Source of the DNA: Bacteroides sp.
GTDB lineage: Bacteria; Bacteroidota; Bacteroidia; Bacteroidales; Bacteroidaceae
Length of the DNA stretch: 62,409 nucleotides
Direction: 5' to 3'
NCBI RefSeq assembly: GCF_030151085.1
Contig: NZ_JASLER010000098.1
Location: forward strand, 1 to 62,409
Position 1 is the first letter of the stretch; every line of letters starts with the position of its first letter. The translations under genes and the position numbers were made by a program. Below are positions 36,433 to 44,559 of the stretch, in pieces. The notes beneath the pieces are model-generated. The model did no database searches and was not told where the DNA came from. It saw only the letters and a list, made by a program, of their open reading frames with translations.

Positions 36433-36895
36433 TAGTTTCTATCTGAAAAGTATCATATTGCTGTTTGTCGCAAGTGCATTGTTTGCTTGCGACAAACAGA
36501 CTGTATATCATTCCTTCCAATCAATCCCTGCGGAAGGATGGCAGCAGAAAGATACACTCTCTTTTGCAGTAGAGGTTCCCGACTCTTTCACTTATTATAA
36601 GTTATCCGTAGAAATCAGGAACCGAAATGACTATCCTTACCAAAATCTCAATCTGTCCATTAACTATCAAACCCCTGATTCTACCTCTTTACCAACCGAC
36701 TCTCTTCAACTCACTCTAGCCGATAAAGAAGGTAAATGGAAAGGTACTGGCTGGGGCAGCCTCTATCAGTCTGAATTTTCGGTAGGAGGTGTCCAAATTA
36801 GTAAATCGGGTATCTATCAATTCAAGATAGCCTACACCCTTCCTGACAAAGTGCTAAGCGGAATCAACGACATCGGTATTAAACTGAAGAAATAA
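36410..36895 (+). CDS. gldH: Gliding motility lipoprotein GldH
   Basis: A 161-residue lipoprotein with lipobox LFAC (Cys27) and segments DKQTVYHSFQSIPAEGWQ and KWKGTGWGSLYQSEF typical of GldH. Bacteroides do not glide, but keep gldH; its job here is unknown. The ATG at 36410 lies inside the ricT tail and gives a proper signal peptide. The longer frame from 36071 only reflects an open frame across ricT. Confidence 0.88.
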   Translation: MINRFKNSSFYLKSIILLFVASALFACDKQTVYHSFQSIPAEGWQQKDTLSFAVEVPDSFTYYKLSVEIRNRNDYPYQNLNLSINYQTPDSTSLPTDSLQLTLADKEGKWKGTGWGSLYQSEFSVGGVQISKSGIYQFKIAYTLPDKVLSGINDIGIKLKK

Positions 36896-36909
36896 AAGCA
36901 AATACTTAT

Positions 36910-37019
36910 TTTTCCCTCTAATAGAAACTCCCGTTTCCACTAATGGGAACATCCGTTTCTCCTAATGGGAACGTTCGTTTCCCCACGTGGGAACGGACAT
37001 TTCCTGCTTGGACACGCTG
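36910..37019. repeat. 22-bp tandem repeat array (locus C)
   Basis: Three clear units at 36932-36953, 36954-36975 and 36976-36997 read C-GTTTC-(C/T)-N6-GGGAAC plus three changing bases; degenerate units of the same length precede (36910-36931) and follow (36998-37019). GTTTCC and GGGAAC pair through one G-U wobble, and GTTTCT through two, so the RNA could form a row of small hairpins. The array fills the gap between convergent gldH and rodA. Confidence 0.8.
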
Positions 37020-37062
37020 AACACCTCTAAATGAGCGCATCATTTTCCTATAAAGTAGAACG

Positions 37063-38520
37063 CTATAGCCTGCGATTTCGTCCTGCATCAATCCGCAGGA
37101 AAATAAAGAGTAAGATAGTGAAGCCCCATAATGAAGAACCACCATAACTGAAAAAAGGCAATGGGATGCCAATTACCGGCGTCAAGCCTAATACCATACC
37201 GATATTTATAAAAAGGTGAAACAGAAAAATGCTGAGTACCGAATATCCATACACACGCCCAAAAACCGAAGGTTGTCGCTCTGCTACGACAATTAACCGC
37301 AATATCAGGATAAGAAACAAAAGCAATACAGCGGCAGAGCCCACAAAACCTTCTTCTTCTCCTACAGTACAAAAGATAAAGTCCGTATCTTGTTCGGGAA
37401 CATATTTCAGCTTCGTTTGAGTTCCGTTCAGGAAACCTTTCCCCATCAAGCCACCCGATCCAATAGCTATTTTTGACTGGTTCACATTATATCCGGCACC
37501 AGTCAAATCTTCTTCCATACCAAGCACAACCTTGATACGTATCTGTTGATGCGGCTCCAACACTTTATTAAAGAAATAATCACTGGAATAAAGGAAGCCA
37601 ATGGATCCAAGAGCAAACAAGCCTATCAGAATGTAAGAAAAATGACGTTCACTCAATGCCAAGAACAAAAGATAACAGATAACAACTGCACAAAGTCCCC
37701 ATTGCACCCACACTAGATTGAAGTGTACCACATACTCTGAGACCAAATAAGCTATAAGTAATCCCCCCAAAGAGCCCAGTATGATATTACAGGCAGGTGC
37801 CCATCGCTTTTTATAAACCCACACCATTCCGCCGGCAAATAGTAGTACCATTAACAATACTACAAATTCACCAATCGGCGTAGGCGTATCTGCAATCATT
37901 ACATTGTCAAAACGTATGCCGACCACAAAATAAACCACCGCACAAATACCGGAAAATAAAACAACTCCCGGCATTCCTTCTCTATAAAGCATCAGGAAGA
38001 AAGCAGAATAAACCAATGCGGAACCTGTTTCCCGTTGCAGAATAATCAGTACCATCGGAAACAAGATCAAGAACAATAGCATTACTGCACTCTTCCAATT
38101 CTTCATTGTAAACGAATAAGCACTCATATACTTAGCCAGCGCTAATGCCGTCGCGAACTTAGCAAACTCCGCCGGTTGCAAACTTACCGGTCCTAATATC
38201 AGCCACGACCGCGACCCCTTCGTATCGGGCGCAATAAATATCGTGACTATAAGAAGTAGCATTAGTCCTATATATATAAGGTATGAGAATGTATCATAAA
38301 GGGCATCGTCCAGCATCAACAAAACAAATCCCAATCCGAAAGAACATATAATCCACACAAACTGCTTACCGGCACGGGTTGAGAAATCCAGAAAGTCACG
38401 GTCACCATAATCGTAACTTGCCCCGCAAACGCTGAACCAGCCGAATACAATCAGCATCAGGTAAACAACAATTGTTACCCAATCCAGCGATTTCCATATA
38501 CTATCTCTCCTCGTCACCAT
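37063..38520 (-). CDS. rodA: Rod-shape glycosyltransferase RodA
   Basis: A 485-residue SEDS-family peptidoglycan polymerase with about ten or more membrane segments, the LGPVSLQPAEFAKFATALALAKY segment (given here as the known QP-E-KFA region) and the C-terminal TPVIGIPLPFFSYGGSS motif. It works with PBP2 to elongate the side wall. It is the last gene of the cell-shape operon and overlaps mrdA by 20 bases. Confidence 0.95.
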   Translation of the reverse strand: MVTRRDSIWKSLDWVTIVVYLMLIVFGWFSVCGASYDYGDRDFLDFSTRAGKQFVWIICSFGLGFVLLMLDDALYDTFSYLIYIGLMLLLIVTIFIAPDTKGSRSWLILGPVSLQPAEFAKFATALALAKYMSAYSFTMKNWKSAVMLLFLILFPMVLIILQRETGSALVYSAFFLMLYREGMPGVVLFSGICAVVYFVVGIRFDNVMIADTPTPIGEFVVLLMVLLFAGGMVWVYKKRWAPACNIILGSLGGLLIAYLVSEYVVHFNLVWVQWGLCAVVICYLLFLALSERHFSYILIGLFALGSIGFLYSSDYFFNKVLEPHQQIRIKVVLGMEEDLTGAGYNVNQSKIAIGSGGLMGKGFLNGTQTKLKYVPEQDTDFIFCTVGEEEGFVGSAAVLLLFLILILRLIVVAERQPSVFGRVYGYSVLSIFLFHLFINIGMVLGLTPVIGIPLPFFSYGGSSLWGFTILLFIFLRIDAGRNRRL

Positions 38521-40357
38521 ACAATATTACTCGATTACTGAAGTCTTCTGCCAGTATCTCATTGGCAGGAGATAACTTCCCATTCAGATATTGATCCATC
38601 ATTAAAGCTCCGATAGGTACACCAAAGGTTGCTCCAAATCCTCCATTCTCCACATAAACAGCAATAGCTATCTTCGGATTATCCATAGGAGCAAATCCCA
38701 TAAAAGCGGAATGGTCTTTTCCACGATTCTGAGCTGTACCCGTTTTACCACAAGATTCGATACCCGGGAGGATAGTATTGAGTAAACGGCAAGTACCACC
38801 GGTAACAGCCGCACGCATACCTTTCACTACTTCTTCATAGTGCATTTTGTCAATTGTCGGATAATGTGGAAAGCGATAAAGACTATCCAGTTCATTATCC
38901 TGTATTTCTTTCACGATATGCGGAGTTATAAAATGTCCGCGATTGGCAATCGTTGCTCCAAGATTGGCTATCTGCAATGGAGTAGCAAGAACTTCACCTT
39001 GACCAATAGCAATACTTATGACAGTTAGTCCATTCCAAGAGCCTCGGTATGCTTTATCATAGAAAGCGGCATTTGGAATCAGACCTCGTTGTTCACCAGG
39101 TAAGTCAGTTCCAAGCCGGTAACCAAAACCTTGTGACACCATGTGATCTTTCCAAACGGTAATCGCATTTTGCGGTTTGCCATATTTCTTATCACCAAAC
39201 ATCCTGAACAGTCCCCAACAGAAATAAGAGTTACAAGAAGTAGCAATTGCCGGCACCAAAGGCAGAGGCGATCCGTGAGCGTGACAACCAACGTGCAAAC
39301 TTCCATAGTTAAATCCATGTCCACAAGGGAAGGCCGGATAATCCTCGTGCACAATTCCTTCTTGAAGAAAAGTCAATGCTTGGGCTGTCTTGAAGGTAGA
39401 TCCCGGAGGATAAGCTCCCATAATAGACCGGTTCAGCAATGGCTTCCGTTTATCCATTTGCAATATCCGATGATTCTTACCACGTTGACGCCCAATCATC
39501 AAGTGAGGATCAAAAGTCGGCGAAGATACCATACAAAGAATCTCTCCCGTTGCAGGTTCAATGGCAACAATAGATCCAATTTTATGCTGCAACAGGCGCT
39601 CACCCAACATTTGCAGGTCTATGTCAATACCCAAAGTCAAGTTCTTACCAGGAACAGAAGGACGATCCAGTTTTCCATCCATATAATGACCCTGAATACG
39701 CCCATGAGCATCGCGAAGCAAAATTTCGACTCCTTTCTCTCCACGAAGATATTTTTCGTAAGATTTCTCAATACCTTGCTTACCTACATAGTCGCCACGG
39801 ATATAATAATCATCGTTCTCAATATCTTTCTTTGATACTTCTCCGATGTCTCCCAATGCATGACCGGCAGAGTTATACGTATATTGTCTGATAGTACGCC
39901 GCTGAATATAAAACCCGGAGAACTTAAACAGCTTTTCCTGAAATACGCCGCACTCTTCGGCGGAAAGCTGTGTCATAAAAGTCTGATGAGTATATTTGGA
40001 ATAGCCGGGATTCATCCAACGGTTCCTTACGTCCTTCATACGTTTTTCAAACTGTTCGAGGGTGATATTCAGTGTACGGCAAAGGTCAAGTGTGTCCAGT
40101 TGTGTCACCTCACGGGGAACGAAAGTAATATCATATGCAGGTTGATTAAATACCAGCAATTTACCATTCCGGTCATAAATAGCACCACGAGAAGGATATT
40201 GAATCTTATTTAAAAAGGCATTACTATCTGCATTCTTCTTGTAATCATCCGTCATGATTTGCAAGTCGAACAAACGCAATACATAAATAATGACGATGAC
40301 AACAGCTGCCATGCCTACTACATATTTTCGCTTTTCCAGTATATAATCTTTTGCCAT
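38501..40357 (-). CDS. mrdA: Penicillin-binding protein 2
   Basis: A 618-residue transpeptidase with one N-terminal membrane segment (about 12-30), a dimerisation domain, and the catalytic motifs PPGSTFK (active serine, near 320), SCNSYF and GKTGTAQN. It cross-links peptidoglycan during elongation and partners with RodA, with which it overlaps. It follows mreD by 21 bp; that gap and the mreD stop carry two copies of the AATCACT heptamer (40370-40383). Confidence 0.96.
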   Translation of the reverse strand: MAKDYILEKRKYVVGMAAVVIVIIYVLRLFDLQIMTDDYKKNADSNAFLNKIQYPSRGAIYDRNGKLLVFNQPAYDITFVPREVTQLDTLDLCRTLNITLEQFEKRMKDVRNRWMNPGYSKYTHQTFMTQLSAEECGVFQEKLFKFSGFYIQRRTIRQYTYNSAGHALGDIGEVSKKDIENDDYYIRGDYVGKQGIEKSYEKYLRGEKGVEILLRDAHGRIQGHYMDGKLDRPSVPGKNLTLGIDIDLQMLGERLLQHKIGSIVAIEPATGEILCMVSSPTFDPHLMIGRQRGKNHRILQMDKRKPLLNRSIMGAYPPGSTFKTAQALTFLQEGIVHEDYPAFPCGHGFNYGSLHVGCHAHGSPLPLVPAIATSCNSYFCWGLFRMFGDKKYGKPQNAITVWKDHMVSQGFGYRLGTDLPGEQRGLIPNAAFYDKAYRGSWNGLTVISIAIGQGEVLATPLQIANLGATIANRGHFITPHIVKEIQDNELDSLYRFPHYPTIDKMHYEEVVKGMRAAVTGGTCRLLNTILPGIESCGKTGTAQNRGKDHSAFMGFAPMDNPKIAIAVYVENGGFGATFGVPIGALMMDQYLNGKLSPANEILAEDFSNRVILYGDEER

Positions 40358-40369
40358 TCTTCCTCCTCA

Positions 40370-40383
40370 AATCACTAATCACT
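40370..40383. repeat. Two AATCACT heptamers at the mreD stop codon
   Basis: AATCACT at 40370-40376 and 40377-40383 overlaps the last codons of mreD (stop at 40379-40381, minus strand). Same unit as at 17127 and 33863. Confidence 0.6.
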
Positions 40384-40879
40384 TCTTCCTAATCCCCTCC
40401 ATTGCCATGATACAAGTAACAGTCAACAATGTACTTGCCACAATCCTCAGCAACAGTGTACCGATGTGGGCAAAAGAAAAGAATTCAATGGTAAGCAGCA
40501 TTCCGTGATGTACAAAGACACTAACAATTAAGTATTTCAAGAAGGGAGCAACTCCCATTGTACGGACTGCCGGCACTAAACCGTCCAGTGTATCACGAGG
40601 TACAAACAGTCGCAGGAATACAGGTCGTAGGAAAGCCAACATAACAGTAGCCGCCGCATTCATTCCCGGAGTATCAGAGAGTATATCAATGGTCAATCCC
40701 AAAAAGAAAGCCCAAAGCATCAGAACATTACGAGGAACATCCGATTCAAATTTTAATATCAGGTAGATATATAAGAATGGGGTGGCATACCCGGCAATAT
40801 GTACATTGTTCAATATCAGTACCTGTAACAGTACCAAACCGATAAACCACCCTATTTTATGTAGATAATTGATGATCAC
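40379..40879 (-). CDS. mreD: Rod-shape protein MreD
   Basis: A 166-residue inner-membrane protein with four to five membrane segments and the family-like VPRNVLMLWAFFLGLTIDIL and DTPGMNAAATVML stretches. It is part of the MreBCD elongation machine. Overlaps mreC by 4 bases. Confidence 0.9.
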   Translation of the reverse strand: MIINYLHKIGWFIGLVLLQVLILNNVHIAGYATPFLYIYLILKFESDVPRNVLMLWAFFLGLTIDILSDTPGMNAAATVMLAFLRPVFLRLFVPRDTLDGLVPAVRTMGVAPFLKYLIVSVFVHHGMLLTIEFFSFAHIGTLLLRIVASTLLTVTCIMAMEGIRKK

Positions 40880-41721
40880 TTTTCTTCCTCTTTTGCTTCT
40901 AACGCATTTTGCTCTTCTTGCCCACTACGCGAAATAACTCGCACATCACTCACTTTACCAAAGTCCGTAGCCAACTTTATTTTCAACAGGTAAGAAAGTC
41001 CATCGTGTGAATCGGACATATCATCTACCGTTCCTACTATTACACCTTCGGGAAATACAGTGGAATAGCCACTGGTTACTACCGTATCGCCCAAGTTAAA
41101 TTCTGCATGCCGAGGTAAGTCTTTCAGGTAGGCATAACGTGAATCGCCCCCCTCCCACTTCAAATAGCCAAAATAGTCGCTACCCACAATCTTACAACTA
41201 ATACTGGACTTACTATTCAGTATAGGTATAACCAAAGAATAATGCGGGGACGTCTTATAAACAATACCCACTACACCGTTAGCATCAACCACTCCCATTT
41301 CGGGACGGATACCTTCTTGAATGCCCCGATCCAAAGTGATGTAATTATTCTCCCGGTTCAAACTGTTCTTAATGACACTTGCCTTGAATATGCGATAACC
41401 TTCGGGGGCAAGCCGTTCCATGCTATACAATCTTACCGAGTCCATGCCATTTTCAGCCAAGGTTTTTTCAAGAAAGGAAACGCGCTGTTCCAGTAACATA
41501 TTACGATCAAGCAAGTCCTCGTTTACAGACTTTAAATGGAAATAGGAAGTAATGCCTCCCGAAACCTCATAAACCTTCCCTGCAATTCCGTTAGCAGACG
41601 TAAAATATACACTCTGCTGGTAATGGTTGAAACGGAACAATAAAACAAAACTGGTCACCTCTAACAAAAGAAAGAGGAACCAGTAATTGTATTTAATGAG
41701 AAAGTTCAGTAAATTTCGCAT
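40876..41721 (-). CDS. mreC: Rod-shape protein MreC
   Basis: A 281-residue protein with a single N-terminal membrane segment (about 12-30), a short coiled coil (about 65-92) and the periplasmic beta domain containing NYITLDRGIQEGIRPEMGVV and VTSGYSTVFPEGVIVG. It links MreB with PBP2 and RodA. It starts 7 bp after mreB and ends in a Glu-rich tail. Confidence 0.94.
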   Translation of the reverse strand: MRNLLNFLIKYNYWFLFLLLEVTSFVLLFRFNHYQQSVYFTSANGIAGKVYEVSGGITSYFHLKSVNEDLLDRNMLLEQRVSFLEKTLAENGMDSVRLYSMERLAPEGYRIFKASVIKNSLNRENNYITLDRGIQEGIRPEMGVVDANGVVGIVYKTSPHYSLVIPILNSKSSISCKIVGSDYFGYLKWEGGDSRYAYLKDLPRHAEFNLGDTVVTSGYSTVFPEGVIVGTVDDMSDSHDGLSYLLKIKLATDFGKVSDVRVISRSGQEEQNALEAKEEEK

Positions 41722-41728
41722 GCCTGTA

Positions 41729-42751
41729 TTATCTCATTAAGAATGAGAAACGATCAACATTCTTCAATGCAATTCCCGTACCTTTGGCAACAGCGTGCAA
41801 AGGATCTTCCGCAATATGGAACGGTATGTTTATCTTATCAGTCAAACGTTTATCCAGTCCACGAAGCAAAGCACCGCCACCTGCCAGATAGATACCGTTG
41901 TGTACAATATCGGCATAAAGTTCGGGAGGAGTATTCTCCAATGCGCTCAGAACAGCAGTTTCAATCTTAGAGATGGATTTCTCCAGACAGTGTGCCACTT
42001 CCTGATAGCAAACAGGTACTTCCATCGGCAGTGCTGTGATACGGTTCGGACCGTGCACAATGTAATCTTCCGGAGCATCTTCACCTAATTCGGTCAAGGC
42101 AGCACCCGCATTGATTTTGATACGCTCGGCCATACGTTCGCTGACTTTCACGTTATGCTGACGGCTCATGTATTCCTGAATATCGGCTGTAAAGTCATCA
42201 CCGGCTATACGGATAGAATTGTTAGAAACGATACCTCCTAAAGAGATAACGGCAATTTCCGTAGAACCACCACCTATATCAACAATCATGTTACCTTCCG
42301 GAGCCTCCACGTCGATGCCGATACCAATAGCAGCAGCCATCGGTTCAAAAATCAAATAGACATCACGTCCACCGGCATGCTCGGCAGAGTCGCGTACAGC
42401 ACGAAGTTCTACTTCGGTACTACCCGAAGGAACACCAATCACCATACGGAGTGAAGGAGAAAACAAACGATTGCGGTTATTCACCATCTTGATAAGTCCG
42501 CGTATCATCTGCTCGCAAGCATAGAAGTCGGCAATTACACCGTCACGAAGCGGACGGATGGTACGTATATTTTCGTGAGTCTTCTCGTGCATCAACTTTG
42601 CCTTTTCGCCCACGGCAATCATCTTATCTGTCCGACGGTCCAATGCCACTACCGAAGGCTCATCCACCACAATCTTACCATTTGTGGTAATGATGGTATT
42701 GGCTGTGCCAAGGTCCATCGCTATTTCTTGAGTAAAAGAGAATAATCCCAT
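41729..42751 (-). CDS. mreB: Rod-shape actin homologue MreB
   Basis: A 340-residue actin-like ATPase with IAMDLGTANTII (phosphate 1), VDIGGGSTEIAVISLGGIV (phosphate 2) and YLAGGGALLRGLD (adenosine). It directs insertion of cell wall along the side of the cell. It follows purH by 122 bp; that gap holds the inverted heptamer repeat, so mreB may have its own promoter, though no clear one was found. Confidence 0.96.
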   Translation of the reverse strand: MGLFSFTQEIAMDLGTANTIITTNGKIVVDEPSVVALDRRTDKMIAVGEKAKLMHEKTHENIRTIRPLRDGVIADFYACEQMIRGLIKMVNNRNRLFSPSLRMVIGVPSGSTEVELRAVRDSAEHAGGRDVYLIFEPMAAAIGIGIDVEAPEGNMIVDIGGGSTEIAVISLGGIVSNNSIRIAGDDFTADIQEYMSRQHNVKVSERMAERIKINAGAALTELGEDAPEDYIVHGPNRITALPMEVPVCYQEVAHCLEKSISKIETAVLSALENTPPELYADIVHNGIYLAGGGALLRGLDKRLTDKINIPFHIAEDPLHAVAKGTGIALKNVDRFSFLMR

Positions 42752-42770
42752 GTGTATTTACAATTTAACT

Positions 42771-42862
42771 ATTTACGATTTACGATTAATATTTCTCTTA
42801 TTTACAATTTGAGATTTAGATTCACAATGTAACTTTAATCGTAAATCGTAAATCGTCAAATC
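42771..42862. repeat. Inverted heptamer repeat between purH and mreB
   Basis: ATTTACGATTTACGATTAA at 42771-42789 is the exact inverse of 42835-42853 (19 bp each) across a 45-base loop. The right arm continues with two more imperfect heptamers of the same kind. The unit is CGTAAAT, different from AATCACT but of the same length and style. Confidence 0.8.
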
Positions 42863-42873
42863 GTAAATCCTAA

Positions 42874-44397
42874 TTAGTGTTTAAAGTGACGGAATCCAGT
42901 AATTACCATTGCAATGCCATGCTCGTTGCAATACTCAAATGAAAGTTCATCTTTAATGCTTCCACCCGGTTGAATAACAGCTTTTACACCTTCATTGCCT
43001 GCTATTTCCACACAGTCGGGGAAGGGGAAGAAAGCATCACTTGCCATTACAGCGCCCTCCAGTTCAAAACCGAAGTTCTTGGCTTTCTCGATAGCTTGCT
43101 TCAAAGCATCAACACGGCTAGTCTGACCGACACCGCTTGCTAACAATTGCTTGTCTTTTGCCAATACAATCGCATTCGATTTACTGTTCTTTACAATCTT
43201 ATTGGCGAAAAGCATATCTTCAACTTCCTGTGCTGTAGGAGCTTTTGTTGTAACAGTCTTTAAGTCTTCCGGAGTTTCTACTTTGAGGTCACGGTCTTGT
43301 ACCAATACCCCATTCAGCAAAGAACGGAATTGCTTATTAGGAAGGGTTGCCTGCTTGCGAACTAAAATAATACGATTCTTCTTCTGACCGAGGATTTCCA
43401 ATGCATCTACATCATAATCGGGAGCAATGATCACCTCAAAGAAGATCTTGTTGATTTCTTCAGCAGCAGCTTTATCAATCACCGCATTGGTGATAAGCAC
43501 GCCACCGAAAGCAGAAACCGGATCACCTGCAAGTGCATCGTTCCATGCTTCGAGTACGGTAGGACGTGAAGCCAGACCGCAAGCATTGTTATGTTTCAAA
43601 ACGGCGAAAGTCGTTTCTGTAAACTCATCAATCAAATCAACCGCTGCATTGATGTCAAGCAGATTGTTGTATGAGATTTCTTTGCCATGAATCTGGTCGA
43701 ACATCGCATCCAGATTACCAAAGAAATAACCCTTCTGATGAGGATTTTCGCCATAACGCAAAGTCTTCTGACTGTTTGCCGACTGGCGGAAGGCAGAACC
43801 TTCTTCACCATCAAAGTAGTTAAAGATAGCTGAGTCATAGTGAGAAGAAACGCCAAAAGCTTCTTTAGCAAACCAGCGACGCTCTTCAAGCGTAGTTGTA
43901 GCGCCATGTTCCATCAACATATCGCGGAACGGTTGATATTGAGCCTGAGAAGCAATGATAACTACATCGTTATAGTTTTTAGCGGCGGCACGAATCAAAG
44001 AGATACCACCTATATCAATTTTCTCGATAATAGTAGGTTCGTCGGCACCGCTGGCAACTGTTGCCTCAAACGGATAAAGGTCGACGATTACAATATCTAT
44101 TTCGGGAATTTCATATTTATCAATTTGTTGCATGTCTTGTTCCAATCCGCGACGACAAAGAATACCTCCGAAAATCTTCGGATGCAAAGTCTTTACACGT
44201 CCACCCAGAATGGAAGGGTATGTAGTAAGGTCTTCCACTGCCTTGCAGGGGTAACCTAAAGATTCTATAAATTGACGGGTTCCACCGGTTGAAAGGAACT
44301 CTACACCTTCTTCATGCAGCTTGGTAATGATTTCGTCTAAACCTTCCTTATGGTAAACGGACACCAATGCTGTTTTAATTCTTTTTGTTTCAGACAT
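42874..44397 (-). CDS. purH: Bifunctional purine biosynthesis protein PurH
   Basis: A 507-residue enzyme for the last two steps of IMP synthesis: an N-terminal IMP cyclohydrolase (ALVSVYHKEGLDE, GGRVKTLHPKIFGGIL, IDIGGISLIRAAAKN) and a C-terminal AICAR transformylase (LRYGENPHQ, LKHNNACGLAS, ASDAFFPFPD, VIQPGGSIKD). A minus-strand TAACTTTG (44441-44448) is an exact -7 element. The first gene of the set leading into mreB. Confidence 0.96.
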   Translation of the reverse strand: MSETKRIKTALVSVYHKEGLDEIITKLHEEGVEFLSTGGTRQFIESLGYPCKAVEDLTTYPSILGGRVKTLHPKIFGGILCRRGLEQDMQQIDKYEIPEIDIVIVDLYPFEATVASGADEPTIIEKIDIGGISLIRAAAKNYNDVVIIASQAQYQPFRDMLMEHGATTTLEERRWFAKEAFGVSSHYDSAIFNYFDGEEGSAFRQSANSQKTLRYGENPHQKGYFFGNLDAMFDQIHGKEISYNNLLDINAAVDLIDEFTETTFAVLKHNNACGLASRPTVLEAWNDALAGDPVSAFGGVLITNAVIDKAAAEEINKIFFEVIIAPDYDVDALEILGQKKNRIILVRKQATLPNKQFRSLLNGVLVQDRDLKVETPEDLKTVTTKAPTAQEVEDMLFANKIVKNSKSNAIVLAKDKQLLASGVGQTSRVDALKQAIEKAKNFGFELEGAVMASDAFFPFPDCVEIAGNEGVKAVIQPGGSIKDELSFEYCNEHGIAMVITGFRHFKH

Positions 44398-44440
44398 GGA
44401 TTTGCGTATTAAAGTATGCGTATATAAGTATTTTGGTGTG

Positions 44441-44448
44441 CAAAGTTA
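44441..44448 (-). promoter_or_regulatory. -7 box of the purH promoter
   Basis: TAACTTTG on the minus strand followed by C matches the consensus and lies about 44 bp before the purH ATG. No clear -33 element was found. Confidence 0.6.
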
Positions 44449-44500
44449 CAAATTTTGTTTATTCGTTCATACATTCATATACAATAAATTAGGTATAATT

Positions 44501-44539
44501 AAAAAAGGCAGCATCTGTCGCCAGTCTGCTGCCTTTTTT
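44501..44539 (-). terminator. Intrinsic terminator after pepO
   Basis: GGCAGCA and TGCTGCC form a 7-bp stem with a 13-base loop, flanked by A6 on one side and T6 on the other, so it can end transcripts from either strand. It follows the pepO stop by about 20 bases. Confidence 0.85.
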
Positions 44540-44559
44540 AAAGGAAATATTTTCCGATT

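Noticed and set aside
36071..36895. A 274-codon frame as one gene upstream of gldH
   Set aside because: Its first 113 codons are out of frame inside the ricT tail; the ATG at 36410 gives a proper lipoprotein signal and a normal GldH.
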